Source: Fibrobacter succinogenes (GTDB lineage: Bacteria; Fibrobacterota; Fibrobacteria; Fibrobacterales; Fibrobacteraceae). Taken from it: DNA of 64,000 nucleotides. Of this stretch, positions 27,723 to 36,131 are shown one piece after another (position 1 is the stretch's first letter; every line of letters starts with the position of its first letter). The stretch spans positions 212,950-276,949 of the forward strand of contig NZ_CACZDK010000004.1 in the NCBI RefSeq assembly GCF_902779965.1, in the 5' to 3' direction. Under the pieces are notes generated by a model. The model was not told the DNA's origin and did not search any database. It saw nothing but the letters and a program-made list of their open reading frames with translations. The position numbers and the translations under genes are program-made.

Positions 27723-27781
27723 GAGTATCGCTCTTGTTCTTTACTTGAAAACTAGACACTTTCACGAATACAAGGAATAAG
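27723..27781 (+). repeat. 59-bp direct repeat, copy 2
   Basis: Second copy of the block at 27431, identical over 21 bases of the core and differing at about six places elsewhere. Between the copies (27491-27722) there is no gene I can support; the reading frame there starts and ends inside the repeats. Confidence 0.75.
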
Positions 27782-27796
27782 ACAAAGACTCGCCAT

Positions 27797-27855
27797 CGCC
27801 CGTGAATTGCGCGGGCGTAGTGTACCCTGAGCGTATTGTACCCGCTCAGGTTTTT
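27797..27855 (+). terminator. Two hairpins upstream of the methyltransferase gene
   Basis: CGCCCG/CGGGCG (27797-27817) is followed by CCTGAGCG/CGCTCAGG (27826-27850) and then five T residues, the latter terminator-like. It may insulate the restriction-modification genes from upstream transcription. From 27856 to 28009 I see only a G/C-richer leader. Confidence 0.55.
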
Positions 27856-28009
27856 GCGGGTGTATTGTATTCTTTCTGAAATTGTCACGCTTTTAGGCGA
27901 GGAGTGAGTCGGCTCCCCGCCCTTTCTTTTTTTGTCCGCACCCCGGCCAAGCGAATCGGCAAGAACCGCTCCCGCGAGAGTGAACTCGTTCACTTTCAAC
28001 GCGGAGCGA

Positions 28010-29002
28010 ATGATGGCAAAAGCAGCTCTTAAAATAGTATCTCTATTCTCGGGATGCGGTGGACTTGACAAAGGTTTTGAAAACGCAGGATTTAAAATCA
28101 TATGGGCAAACGAGTACGATAAATCCATATGGGCGACATTCGAAGCCAATTACCCAAATGTACCATTAGACCATAGAAGTATAACAGACATTTCTGAAGA
28201 TGAAATTCCAGATTGCGATGGGATTCTTGGTGGTCCACCCTGTCAAAGTTGGAGCGAAGCTGGAGCAGGGAGAGGAATAAATGACAAACGAGGTCAGCTC
28301 TTCTATGATTACATTCGCGTATTAAAAGCGAAACAACCCAAATTTTTCTTATGCGAAAATGTATCAGGGATTCTTAGCTCCAGACATTATAAGTCATTCC
28401 AGGAGTTCTTAAATAAATTCGAAGAAGCTGGATACAATGTTTCCTGGAAACTCTTAAATGCCAACGATTACAATGTTCCCGAAGATCGAGAACGAGTCAT
28501 CATCGTTGGCTACAGAAAAGATTTAAACAAAAAATTCATTCATCCAGAACCTTTAGAGCATAAACCAAATCTAAAGGAAGCTATTGGTGATTTGCCAGAA
28601 GCCGTTCCCGCCCAAAAATTCAACAAAGCGAACAAAGACCTCAATATTCCCAATCATGAATACATGACGGGAGGATTCTCCCCCATATTTATGTCACGCA
28701 ATAGAGTGCGTAGCTGGGACGAGCCTTCATTTACAATTCAAGCTGGCGGACGGCAAGCTCCACTTCATCCCAAAGCTCCCAAAATGGTCAAGGTCGAAAA
28801 GAACAAACAAATTTTCGCACCAGGTCACGAATCAGAATATAGACGATTAAGCGTTCGCGAATGCGCAAGAATTCAAACATTCCCAGACGATTACAAGTTT
28901 GTTTATAACGATGTTTCTGTCGGTTATAAAGTTATCGGCAACGCCGTTCCTGTCAACCTAGCCTACGCCATGGCAATGCAGATCAAAAAGGATTTGAAAT
29001 GA
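28010..29002 (+). CDS. DNA (cytosine-5) methyltransferase, M.HaeIII-like
   Basis: A type II modification methyltransferase. Motif I is FSGCGGLDKGFENAG, motif IV the catalytic GGPPCQSW (Cys near residue 78), and motif VI ENVSG. Motif VIII is DRERVIIVGY, and motif X YKVIGNAVPVNLA. The target-recognition region and the surrounding text (ANEYDKSIW, PNHEY, IFMSRNRVR, FTIQA) match M.HaeIII closely from memory, predicting recognition of GGCC. The start is ATG at 28010 or 28013; no strong ribosome-binding site is seen. The next gene overlaps by 4 bases and encodes the matching endonuclease. Base use is A+T-richer than neighbours, consistent with transfer. Confidence 0.93.
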   Translation: MMAKAALKIVSLFSGCGGLDKGFENAGFKIIWANEYDKSIWATFEANYPNVPLDHRSITDISEDEIPDCDGILGGPPCQSWSEAGAGRGINDKRGQLFYDYIRVLKAKQPKFFLCENVSGILSSRHYKSFQEFLNKFEEAGYNVSWKLLNANDYNVPEDRERVIIVGYRKDLNKKFIHPEPLEHKPNLKEAIGDLPEAVPAQKFNKANKDLNIPNHEYMTGGFSPIFMSRNRVRSWDEPSFTIQAGGRQAPLHPKAPKMVKVEKNKQIFAPGHESEYRRLSVRECARIQTFPDDYKFVYNDVSVGYKVIGNAVPVNLAYAMAMQIKKDLK

Positions 29003-29841
29003 GCAATATCATTGATGCAATTATCAACCTCGTGAATTACAAAAACAATTCCCTTCTTGAAAATACAGCAGGAAACAACAGAGCTAACAATTCTGGCGAC
29101 GGTTTGGAAGAATACGTCAAAGACCTTTTTGCAGGAACATTCAATAAAGACGGTGCGCAACGACTAGAAAAAATCAGCAACACATTCTCTTATCTTGGAA
29201 ACAATTCAAACCCACCGGACGCCATGTTACGAGAAGGGGACGCAATTGAAGTCAAGAAAATAGAAACTCCCAATTCTGCACTAGCATTAAACAGCAGTTA
29301 CCCCAAAAACAAACTGTTCGCTAGCAGTTCAATGATAAGCCAAGCTTGCAAAACCGCAGAAACATGGGAAAGCAAAGACATCATGTATATTGTCGGATTC
29401 GTGCAAAGCAACCGACTAAAACAATTGAGCATAGTCTATGGCATGGATTATTGTGCTGACGAATCCTGTTACCTGAGAATTAAAAATACAATCAAAGAAT
29501 CCGTTGAGAGCATTCCTTCAATTGAATTTGCCGAATCACGAGAACTCGGCCATATCAATAAGGTCGATCCCCTAGGCATAACATATATGCGAGTTCGTGG
29601 TATGTGGGGCATAGAAAACCCATGGAAAGTTTTTTCTTATGTATACCAGCGAAATTCCAACAACCATTTTTCATTTATGTGCATCATCAATAATGAAAAA
29701 TGGGCAACATTTGGAAATGCCACAACTTTGATGAATTTGGCAACAGCCGAAAGGTCTTTAAGCATTTCTAACATTCGTATCAAAGACCCAAACAATCCAG
29801 CAAACTTGCGAGATGCTAAGCTAATTTCATTTAGTTTTTAA
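28999..29841 (+). CDS. Type II restriction endonuclease, R.NgoPII-like (GGCC)
   Basis: A 280-residue endonuclease that matches the NgoPII family by its N-terminus (IIDAIINLVN), the NRANNSGDGLEEYVKDLF stretch and RVRGMWGIENPW. The catalytic PD-(D/E)xK site reads NPPDAMLREGDAIEVKK, with Asp74, Glu84 and Lys86. The family cuts GGCC, which agrees with the M.HaeIII-like methyltransferase. It overlaps that gene by 4 bases (ATGA), so methylase and nuclease are made together, methylase first. No controller (C) protein gene is seen. Confidence 0.9.
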   Translation: MSNIIDAIINLVNYKNNSLLENTAGNNRANNSGDGLEEYVKDLFAGTFNKDGAQRLEKISNTFSYLGNNSNPPDAMLREGDAIEVKKIETPNSALALNSSYPKNKLFASSSMISQACKTAETWESKDIMYIVGFVQSNRLKQLSIVYGMDYCADESCYLRIKNTIKESVESIPSIEFAESRELGHINKVDPLGITYMRVRGMWGIENPWKVFSYVYQRNSNNHFSFMCIINNEKWATFGNATTLMNLATAERSLSISNIRIKDPNNPANLRDAKLISFSF

Positions 29842-30058
29842 ATCCTATAAATTTTAAACCTAACGAATAAGCGATATTATCAAGCATTTGGAATTCATCA
29901 TCAAGTTCCAAATGCATTTTTGCATTGGTAGCCCCGCAATAAGAGAACCGTCCACCCATAGAAACATACTTATCGAGAACTACAGGTAAAAAATCTCGCT
30001 CGGTTGAAAATCCGAGTTCTTTTAAAGCATTTTCAATAATTTGTAATTTTTCATTCAT
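29831..30058 (-). CDS. Small protein of unknown function next to the R-M genes
   Basis: A 75-residue soluble protein with a helical N-terminus and a mixed C-terminal half. AAGGA lies eleven bases before the ATG, which supports a real start. It is convergent with the endonuclease gene and overlaps its last 11 bases. No family is recognised; it is not a Vsr mismatch endonuclease, which would be about twice as long. Confidence 0.55.
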   Translation of the reverse strand: MNEKLQIIENALKELGFSTERDFLPVVLDKYVSMGGRFSYCGATNAKMHLELDDEFQMLDNIAYSLGLKFIGFKN

Positions 30059-30110
30059 TTCGTTAATTCCTTCATAAAAAATAGTTTAATCAAATGACAC
30101 AAAACGACAA

Positions 30111-31103
30111 CTAGCATTTTCCATTCTGCGCTTTTTCTTTCGCAATTTCATTACTTTTCTTCATGACCTCATCCAAAGTAAACTCCTCCTTGCTAAAAAA
30201 GAAGGTATTAGAACCCAAATCTTTGAGCGAAGCTCCAAAATGATATGCGATTTCATCAATAAACAGAAATCTATCATGCATACCATAACTGGGCAAAATT
30301 TTTATCGGGCAATTCGGATATTGAGCATTATATACCGACAGATCAACTCCAAAAACTTTACTTTTATCATAGGTATAGATTGTTACAGAAACATCTTTTT
30401 GCCGTTTAAGCATCATTGTCAAAGTTTTCTCGTCCACATATCTATCAACTAGGACAATTCTCTTTTTAGCCAGCCTAATCAAGCCACACACAAATACATA
30501 AGCATCGAAAACCTGGTTATTATAGAACAAGCCCTTTGAACGCAATTCGCCCCGATCCATAGCTTCAAAAAGTTCATCTATTTTTTGATCATGTTCAAGC
30601 ATTTTTCGGTCTTGCGCAAGCATCCGTTCATCCTGATTAATAATCTTCGCTTCTACATTTGAAAGGCGATTGACAATGCAGCCATTTTGCATCATAAAAT
30701 GACGCATGGCAACAAAAGCATTCATAATGCCTATGCTTACTCTTATGGCATTTTCACTATGCAATACGGCAGAAAGCATTGCAACCCCTTGTTCCGTGAA
30801 TGCATAAGGCAATTTTTTCACGTTAAAGCCGCGTTTATTACCACTAGCGTTCAAAGTCGCAATTTGCGACTTTGAAGAACAAGAAGCCTCCTCCAAATTC
30901 AATTGAAAACAGAATTCCTCTGGAAATCTTTCGATATTACGCTTTACCTGTTCATTGATACGCTTCGTTTCCACTCCATAAATCGTAGCCAAATCGCGGT
31001 CAAGTAGCACCTGCTTATCGCGAATGACAAGAATCATCCTTTCAATTTCAGTCGCAGTCAAAGGATTCAACGAGACAAACTCATTACCTACATCGTTTTT
31101 CAT
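30111..31103 (-). CDS. ORF6N-domain protein
   Basis: A 330-residue protein whose N-terminal 100 residues match the ORF6N domain, a phage-type DNA-binding module. The markers are VIRDKQVLLDRDLATIYGVETKRINEQVKRN, split here by position (about residues 23-54), and FPEEFCFQL. A helical linker follows. The C-terminal domain contains HDRFLFIDEIAYHFGASLKDLG, reminiscent of a degenerate phospholipase D-type active site. Such proteins are common on mobile elements and near defence genes. The start at 31103 is supported by GGGAGAA. A hairpin with a U-tract lies just upstream of the ribosome-binding site. Confidence 0.8.
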   Translation of the reverse strand: MKNDVGNEFVSLNPLTATEIERMILVIRDKQVLLDRDLATIYGVETKRINEQVKRNIERFPEEFCFQLNLEEASCSSKSQIATLNASGNKRGFNVKKLPYAFTEQGVAMLSAVLHSENAIRVSIGIMNAFVAMRHFMMQNGCIVNRLSNVEAKIINQDERMLAQDRKMLEHDQKIDELFEAMDRGELRSKGLFYNNQVFDAYVFVCGLIRLAKKRIVLVDRYVDEKTLTMMLKRQKDVSVTIYTYDKSKVFGVDLSVYNAQYPNCPIKILPSYGMHDRFLFIDEIAYHFGASLKDLGSNTFFFSKEEFTLDEVMKKSNEIAKEKAQNGKC

Positions 31104-31114
31104 TTTTTTCTCCC

Positions 31115-31157
31115 ACAAAAAAAAGCCGGCTTTTATATTTTCATATAAAAAACCGGC
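31115..31157 (-). terminator. Hairpin with U-tract in the leader of the ORF6N gene
   Basis: GCCGG...CCGGC arms enclose TTTTATAT/ATATAAAA. In minus-strand RNA eight U residues follow. It ends about 14 bases before the ORF6N start codon, so it is either the end of an upstream transcript or an attenuator. Confidence 0.6.
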
Positions 31158-31252
31158 AATTTGATAACTCTTTAATCTTTTTGAGGTGAATAACAATCAC
31201 CTATATATTCAATATACAAAAAACATTTCCCCAAAACAATATTTTAAATGCA

Positions 31253-31287
31253 AAAAGCTCGCAATTCCAAAGGTCGCGAGCTTTTTT
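31253..31287. terminator. Terminator after the CorC-like gene
   Basis: The stem AAAAGCTCGC / GCGAGCTTTT is flanked by A and T runs on both sides. It lies 20 bases past the stop of the minus-strand CorC-like gene. Confidence 0.85.
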
Positions 31288-31306
31288 CATTTGCATTTAA
31301 AGAGCG

Positions 31307-32632
31307 TTACACTTTATGCAGTGTCTGCGTCTTGGGGCCTTTCACGCCGGCAGGGAGGATCATCATGACCTTTTCCATGCGGGTGCCATCCATGCGCAGA
31401 ACGCGGAACGTGTAGCCTTGAATCTTGACTTCGGCGCCCGGCGACGGGATGATTCCAAGCGTTGCCTGAATCAAGCCAGAGAGCGTTTCCACATGGGAAT
31501 TCTCAGGCGGCTTGAGTTCCACATCGAGTTCGTATTCCAAATCCGAAAGCGTCATCAGCGGATCGAGAATGTAGCGTCCGTCCTTCAACTTCTGCACGTC
31601 CTCGTCTTCGTCCATGTCATCTTCGTCGCGGATTTCGCCGACGATTTCTTCAAGAATATCTTCGAGCGTCACAAGGCCAGCCGTGCCGCCATATTCATCC
31701 ACGACAATCGCAAGCTGGTTACCCGTCTTGCGGAGTTCCGTCAAAAGATCATCAATCTTCTTGTGGTACGGCACGTAGACCGGCGGCATCACAAGCTTCA
31801 TCAAATCGAATGGTTCGTCACGATGTTCCGTGTACCATTCCAAAAAGTCACGGTTCGAAAGAATACCGACAATGTTGTCGACCGTTTCCTTGTAAACCGG
31901 CAAACGCGAATGGCGTTCGTTGTTCAAGACCTTCACCAAATCTTCGAGCGAGGTGTCCACATCAATCGCGCACATGTCCACACGCGGCGTCATGATTTCG
32001 CGCACCGGCGTTTCCACGAAGTCGAAAATGTTGAGGATCATCTGGCGTTCTTCTTTTTCAAGGCCTTCGCCTTCGGCAAGCGAAGAATCCGAAATATCCG
32101 CCTGCACAGCATCACGGCGTTCTTCAGGCAAGAAGCTGAGCTTAGCATCGTAGCCCAGAGCGTTCAAAAGCTTGAGGTAAACGGTATGGCAAACTTTTCC
32201 AACCGGAACAAATGGCATGCGAAGCAGTCTGTAAAGCGGAACGAGAATTACAGACAAAGTATCAGGCTTTAAGCTTCCAATCAAGTTCGGGCAGAAAATC
32301 GTCACCACATAAATCACGGCGCAAGCACAAAGCATATACGCCAAAATTCCAAACAACCAATAATCGTGAACCCACGGCCACGGAGCATTCGAGAAGAGGT
32401 AATAGCCGAAAACGCCAATGCCCACATCCGAGAATATACGGCCGATGGAGACAGTTTCGTTGTAGCCACAGTTTTCAACGATCTTTGCAATCTTCGCTTC
32501 GCGATCCGTGCGGTCATGGTCTTCACGTTTGGCATAAATTGCCGCAAAGACAGCCTTGATTAAAGTAAAAGACGCCGAAACAAAAAGAAAGAAAACGAGA
32601 AGAACAATAGCAATGGTGTTCGTATCACCCAT
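31307..32632 (-). CDS. CNNM/CorC-family membrane protein with CBS domains
   Basis: A 441-residue membrane protein. The first 170 residues form a DUF21 (CNNM) domain with about four hydrophobic helices. A CBS pair follows (about residues 200-330), with the family markers VREIMTPRVDM, RLPVYKETVDNIVGIL and DEYGGTAGLVTLEDILEEIVGEI. A C-terminal CorC_HlyC domain ends the protein. Such proteins are linked to magnesium/cobalt efflux. The start at 32632 (MGDTNTIAI) overlaps the end of ybeY by 8 bases. The ybeY-corC neighbourhood is widely conserved and supports the annotation. Confidence 0.88.
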   Translation of the reverse strand: MGDTNTIAIVLLVFFLFVSASFTLIKAVFAAIYAKREDHDRTDREAKIAKIVENCGYNETVSIGRIFSDVGIGVFGYYLFSNAPWPWVHDYWLFGILAYMLCACAVIYVVTIFCPNLIGSLKPDTLSVILVPLYRLLRMPFVPVGKVCHTVYLKLLNALGYDAKLSFLPEERRDAVQADISDSSLAEGEGLEKEERQMILNIFDFVETPVREIMTPRVDMCAIDVDTSLEDLVKVLNNERHSRLPVYKETVDNIVGILSNRDFLEWYTEHRDEPFDLMKLVMPPVYVPYHKKIDDLLTELRKTGNQLAIVVDEYGGTAGLVTLEDILEEIVGEIRDEDDMDEDEDVQKLKDGRYILDPLMTLSDLEYELDVELKPPENSHVETLSGLIQATLGIIPSPGAEVKIQGYTFRVLRMDGTRMEKVMMILPAGVKGPKTQTLHKV

Positions 32633-33110
32633 TTTCCATGCTCTCCTTGTCCTTGTATGGATCCAGTCCCAAGAACTCACATTCGCGGGCGCGCATCACT
32701 TTGCGGTCGGCAGCCTTCATGTGGTCGTACCCCGACAGGTGGAGTAGCCCGTGAACAATCACGCGTTTCATCTCGGCAAAAAAGCTGTTACCGTATTGCG
32801 GGGCCTGGCGCTTGACTTGGTCGCGAGCGATATAGATTTCGCCAAGCATTTCTTCTTCGCCGGGGATTTCTTCGTGCCACTCGAACGAGAGCACATCCGT
32901 CACCTTGTCGAGTCCGCGGTAGTTCTTGTTCATTTCGCGAACGAACTCATCCGTGCAAAGAACGATATTAACGTTGTTCTCCGTACCTTCTTCGGCTAGG
33001 AGTTTGCGGGCCATAGCTTCGAACTTATCCTTCCACGGGAAGGACTCGATATTCCCCTCGCACAGGAAATCGATAGTGTAGTCTTTCTTTTTACTAGCAG
33101 GGTCTGGCAT
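32625..33110 (-). CDS. ybeY: Endoribonuclease YbeY
   Basis: A 161-residue metal-dependent endoribonuclease used in 16S rRNA maturation and ribosome quality control. The signature HGLLHLSGYDH holds the three zinc-binding His residues, and the upstream TDVLSFEW region is typical. It starts at the TAATG junction with the small upstream gene and overlaps the downstream CorC-like gene, so all three form one operon. The tail after the active site is about 25 residues, as usual. Confidence 0.95.
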   Translation of the reverse strand: MPDPASKKKDYTIDFLCEGNIESFPWKDKFEAMARKLLAEEGTENNVNIVLCTDEFVREMNKNYRGLDKVTDVLSFEWHEEIPGEEEMLGEIYIARDQVKRQAPQYGNSFFAEMKRVIVHGLLHLSGYDHMKAADRKVMRARECEFLGLDPYKDKESMENG

Positions 33111-33400
33111 TAAATGTTATACCACTTTTTTAATACGTTGATAATGGCTTCGGCTTGCGCCTTGCCTGTAATCTTGAACTTGCCTTGAGGCTTGAACATG
33201 CCTTGCATTTTGCGGTAACGGCGCAAAGAGACCTTCGGTTCGCTGAATTCACCCGTTTTCGGATCGCGATCCTGGTAAAAGAACATCACGGTCGGCCAAG
33301 CACCCTTCGACAGGACTTCCTTGTCCAATTCCTTGATGACGACTTCGCCGGTTTCTTCGTCAGTGTATTCGACGGTCAATTCTTCGACTTCTGCGCTCAT
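33110..33400 (-). CDS. Small conserved-looking protein upstream of ybeY
   Basis: A 96-residue soluble protein with an acidic N-terminus and a basic second half ending in helices. The start at 33400 is chosen because GGAGGT lies five bases upstream; an earlier ATG falls inside that ribosome-binding site. Its stop overlaps the ybeY start (TAATG), so it is translationally coupled to an rRNA-processing enzyme. That hints at a translation-related role, but no domain is recognised. Confidence 0.7.
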   Translation of the reverse strand: MSAEVEELTVEYTDEETGEVVIKELDKEVLSKGAWPTVMFFYQDRDPKTGEFSEPKVSLRRYRKMQGMFKPQGKFKITGKAQAEAIINVLKKWYNI

Positions 33401-33510
33401 TTTTACCTCCAATGAATTACAAGACTCCTATCTTGCCACAAGCACTATACAATTATAACATTATTATGGAAATGATGGGAAATGTAATTAGGAAAGTATA
33501 GGAGAATGCA

Positions 33511-33608
33511 GTAGGAAGTAGGAAGTTAGAAGTAGGAAGGAAAACAAATAAGCAATTTTTATTTGCAGTCAACTGCCTACTTCCTACCGCCTACTGTCTA
33601 CTCACCAC
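33511..33608. repeat. Inverted heptamer arrays that encode the end of znuC
   Basis: Positions 33511-33538 carry GTAGGAA, GTAGGAA, GTTAGAA, GTAGGAA. After 35 bases, 33574-33608 carry the opposite orientation: TGCCTAC, TTCCTAC, CGCCTAC, TGTCTAC, TCACCAC. The right-hand array overlaps the last codons and stop of the minus-strand znuC gene, so the array supplies its C-terminal residues VVSRQ. Confidence 0.85.
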
Positions 33609-34370
33609 TTCGTGGTGATGATGTTCACAGCAGCCGCCGTGGGTGTGGTCATGGCTCCCGAGAACGCGATGCGGCACGCCATGGGCAATCAAATCGACTT
33701 CGCAACCATATGTGCGATGGAGCATATCCTCGGTTAAATTTGCGCCTTCATGATAATGCACAGAATGGTTCACGCACACGACGCTTTTCACCTTATGCGA
33801 AAGAGCCATCAAGTCATGCGTTACAATCACAATCGTCATGGTTTCGCTAAATTCGGCAAGCATGTTGTAAAGCGCTTCAATTCCCGCCACGTCAATGTTG
33901 TTGGACGGTTCATCCAAAAAGAGAATCTTCGGATTACAGACAAGAGAACGAGCAATTAAAACACGCTGACGCTCACCACCGCTGAGTTCGCCCAAGCGAC
34001 GGTCCAAATAGCCACCGATATGCACACGTTCAAGCGCGGCCTTAACCTCTTCCGATTTCGAAGAAAGCCCAATCTTTCCAGTAGCAACGCACTCGCCCAC
34101 CGTAATCGGGAATTCAATATTCTTATTCGTGTTCTGCGGCACATAACCAACAGCCACACGTTTCGTCGGAACCTTTTCGCCAAACAAGCGCACAGTCCCA
34201 GAAGTCGGTTTCAAAAGCCCAACCATTAACCTCATCAACGTGGACTTGCCACCGCCATTTGGCCCGATGATGGCAACAAAGTCATTTTCGTCAATTGAAA
34301 GATTCACGTCCGTCAACACGGGCGACTTTCCATAGCCAAAATTGAGATCTTTGATGTCGATTGCAGACAT
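33591..34370 (-). CDS. znuC: Zinc ABC transporter ATPase ZnuC
   Basis: The ATPase of a high-affinity zinc (or manganese) uptake system. Walker A is GPNGGGKST, the signature is LSGGERQR, and Walker B is ILFLDEPSNNID. The C-terminal region is His-rich (HDHTHGG, HHHHE), as in many ZnuC proteins. At 259 residues it is normal. The last codons are provided by a heptamer repeat array. It follows znuA with a TAATG overlap. No znuB permease is encoded here, which is unusual, and must be sought elsewhere. Confidence 0.88.
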   Translation of the reverse strand: MSAIDIKDLNFGYGKSPVLTDVNLSIDENDFVAIIGPNGGGKSTLMRLMVGLLKPTSGTVRLFGEKVPTKRVAVGYVPQNTNKNIEFPITVGECVATGKIGLSSKSEEVKAALERVHIGGYLDRRLGELSGGERQRVLIARSLVCNPKILFLDEPSNNIDVAGIEALYNMLAEFSETMTIVIVTHDLMALSHKVKSVVCVNHSVHYHEGANLTEDMLHRTYGCEVDLIAHGVPHRVLGSHDHTHGGCCEHHHHEVVSRQ

Positions 34371-35251
34371 TACTTTTTGCCAGCCTCTTTGAGTGCTTCA
34401 ATAAACTTTTCCGTATTACCAATAAAGTCTGCGGCAAGCGGATCCGTTTCGACGACAACAGCGCCAAGATCCTTTGCAATTGTTTCTGCAGCACGTTTAC
34501 TGAATTCCGGCTGTACAAACACGGCCTTTATTCCATTCTTGCGGCCCATCTTGATGAGGTTCGCCAAATCACGCGGCTTGGGTTCCTTGCCGTTCACTTC
34601 AATAGCATACTGCTTAAGCTTGAAATCCTTTGCCAAGTAACCATAAGACGGGTGGAACACGATAAAAGAACGACGGTCACTCGGTAAACTGATAACAGTT
34701 TCATTCAATTTACGCATAACTGCGGTCAACTGATTTTGAACAGCCTGAACTTGACTGGTATAAAAAATTTCATGTTCAGGATCAAGTTGCTTTAATGCTT
34801 GATAAATATTTTGAGCCAAGAATTTCACACGATATGGAGATGTCCAAATATGCGGATCAATTTCATCTTCATCGTGATGATGTCCATGAATTTCATGGTC
34901 ATCATGTTCCGACTTCATCCATTCAATATTCTTAGAAATATCGATGACTTTAACATCTTTATTTGCGGCTAAAAAACGAGGCAGCCAAACTTTATCTAGA
35001 CCTGAGCCATCCGAAAAATAAACTTGAGCCAGCGAAAAAGCCTTGATCACAGCAGGTTTCGGTTCAAAGTTGTGCGGATCGGCACCCGGCGGCAAAAGCG
35101 TCACCACATTCACGCGATCACCGCCAAGCATTTTCACAAGCGTTGCATAAGGCTGCAACGAAACGGCAACGGTAATTTTTCCATCTTCAGCAAAAACAAC
35201 GGCAACAGCAAACGTAACAAGCAAGAATAAAAAACGTGCAATACGACGCAT
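34370..35251 (-). CDS. znuA: Zinc-binding periplasmic protein ZnuA
   Basis: The periplasmic solute-binding protein (cluster A-I) for zinc. A signal peptide ends near VVFA-E. The ligand region contains GADPHNFEP and the His/Asp-rich loop (EHDDHEIHGHHHDEDE) typical of zinc rather than manganese receptors. DPHIW and FHPSYGYLAKDF supply further metal ligands. The length of 293 residues is normal. It lies between a HAD phosphatase gene and znuC, with TAATG overlaps at both ends, so all three are tightly coupled. Confidence 0.92.
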   Translation of the reverse strand: MRRIARFLFLLVTFAVAVVFAEDGKITVAVSLQPYATLVKMLGGDRVNVVTLLPPGADPHNFEPKPAVIKAFSLAQVYFSDGSGLDKVWLPRFLAANKDVKVIDISKNIEWMKSEHDDHEIHGHHHDEDEIDPHIWTSPYRVKFLAQNIYQALKQLDPEHEIFYTSQVQAVQNQLTAVMRKLNETVISLPSDRRSFIVFHPSYGYLAKDFKLKQYAIEVNGKEPKPRDLANLIKMGRKNGIKAVFVQPEFSKRAAETIAKDLGAVVVETDPLAADFIGNTEKFIEALKEAGKK

Positions 35252-36042
35252 TATTTTTTCCCTTCCAAGAAAGCGTTAAAATCTATTTCACTAACGTTAT
35301 TTACAATAAATTCTGGTTTCACATCAAGGCGTTCGACATCCGCCATTTTTGATTCGCCACACAGGGGCAACACAAATCGGCAACCGGAGCGCTTTGCCAG
35401 TTCAAAGTCCGTATAGAGTCTGTCGCCCACAAACAAGATTTCTTCAGGGCGGTAAAGCTTTAAAAGTCCCGAAAGCATAGCCGGATTCGGCTTGCCAAAA
35501 CTCATCTCGGGTTCGACACCATAAGCTGTTTTCAAAAGCGCCATGAAACTACCGATATCGGGCACAGGGCCACGTTCGTCGGGGCAAACAAAATCCGTAT
35601 GCGTCACCCAGAACGGGATGCCATGCTGCACTCGGAAAGAAAGCTCGCAAAGTTCACGGTAATCGAAGCTGTTGTGGTAAGCGACAAGCACAAGTTCCGT
35701 TTCTTCGACCGACGGGCGCAAATTGAGACTCGGATCCTGCGCCGCAAACCATTCGTACACTTCCGGGTTTGCAAAGAAAAACACGTTCTTGATTTTGCGT
35801 TCGTGAATGGCATCGAGCGAAAGATACAACGCCGAGATAATAGAATCATCGGCAAGCGGAAGCCCCATGACCTTGAGGCGGTTTTCGTAAAAGACCGGAG
35901 ACTTGCTCGTGTTGTTGCTCAAATAATAGACAGGCACGCGCTTTGCCACGCAATTGACCGTTTCGACCGCACCAGGGTATGGGCGGCCACTCAAATAGAG
36001 AGTTCCGTCTAAATCGAAGACAACTGCTTTTACTTTTTTCAC
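35251..36042 (-). CDS. HAD-superfamily (NagD-like) phosphatase
   Basis: A 263-residue HAD-IIA phosphatase. Motif I is DLDGTLY with both catalytic Asp residues, motif II is LSNNTS, motif III contains GKPNP, and motif IV is GDRLYTD. The C2A cap of about 120 residues fits the NagD/4-nitrophenylphosphatase group, which acts on small phosphate esters. Substrate unknown. It heads the operon with znuA and znuC through a TAATG overlap. That link to zinc uptake is odd and unexplained. Confidence 0.88.
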   Translation of the reverse strand: MKKVKAVVFDLDGTLYLSGRPYPGAVETVNCVAKRVPVYYLSNNTSKSPVFYENRLKVMGLPLADDSIISALYLSLDAIHERKIKNVFFFANPEVYEWFAAQDPSLNLRPSVEETELVLVAYHNSFDYRELCELSFRVQHGIPFWVTHTDFVCPDERGPVPDIGSFMALLKTAYGVEPEMSFGKPNPAMLSGLLKLYRPEEILFVGDRLYTDFELAKRSGCRFVLPLCGESKMADVERLDVKPEFIVNNVSEIDFNAFLEGKK

Positions 36043-36062
36043 GGGATGTAATATAGAAATTA

Positions 36063-36097
36063 GTAGGAAGTAGGAAGTAGGAAGTAGGAAGTTGATG
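36063..36097. repeat. Heptamer array between the HAD gene and rsmE
   Basis: Four identical GTAGGAA units (36063-36090) are followed by GTTGATG. It occupies the 89-base gap between two divergent genes, so it lies in or near both promoters. Confidence 0.85.
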
Positions 36098-36131
36098 AGG
36101 CTTAGAGCTTAGATTTTTTTATTTTTAAGTT

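Noticed and set aside
27454..27780. Open frame of 108 codons between the direct repeats
   Set aside because: Its start and end lie in the two repeat copies, there is no ribosome-binding site, and the product resembles no protein.
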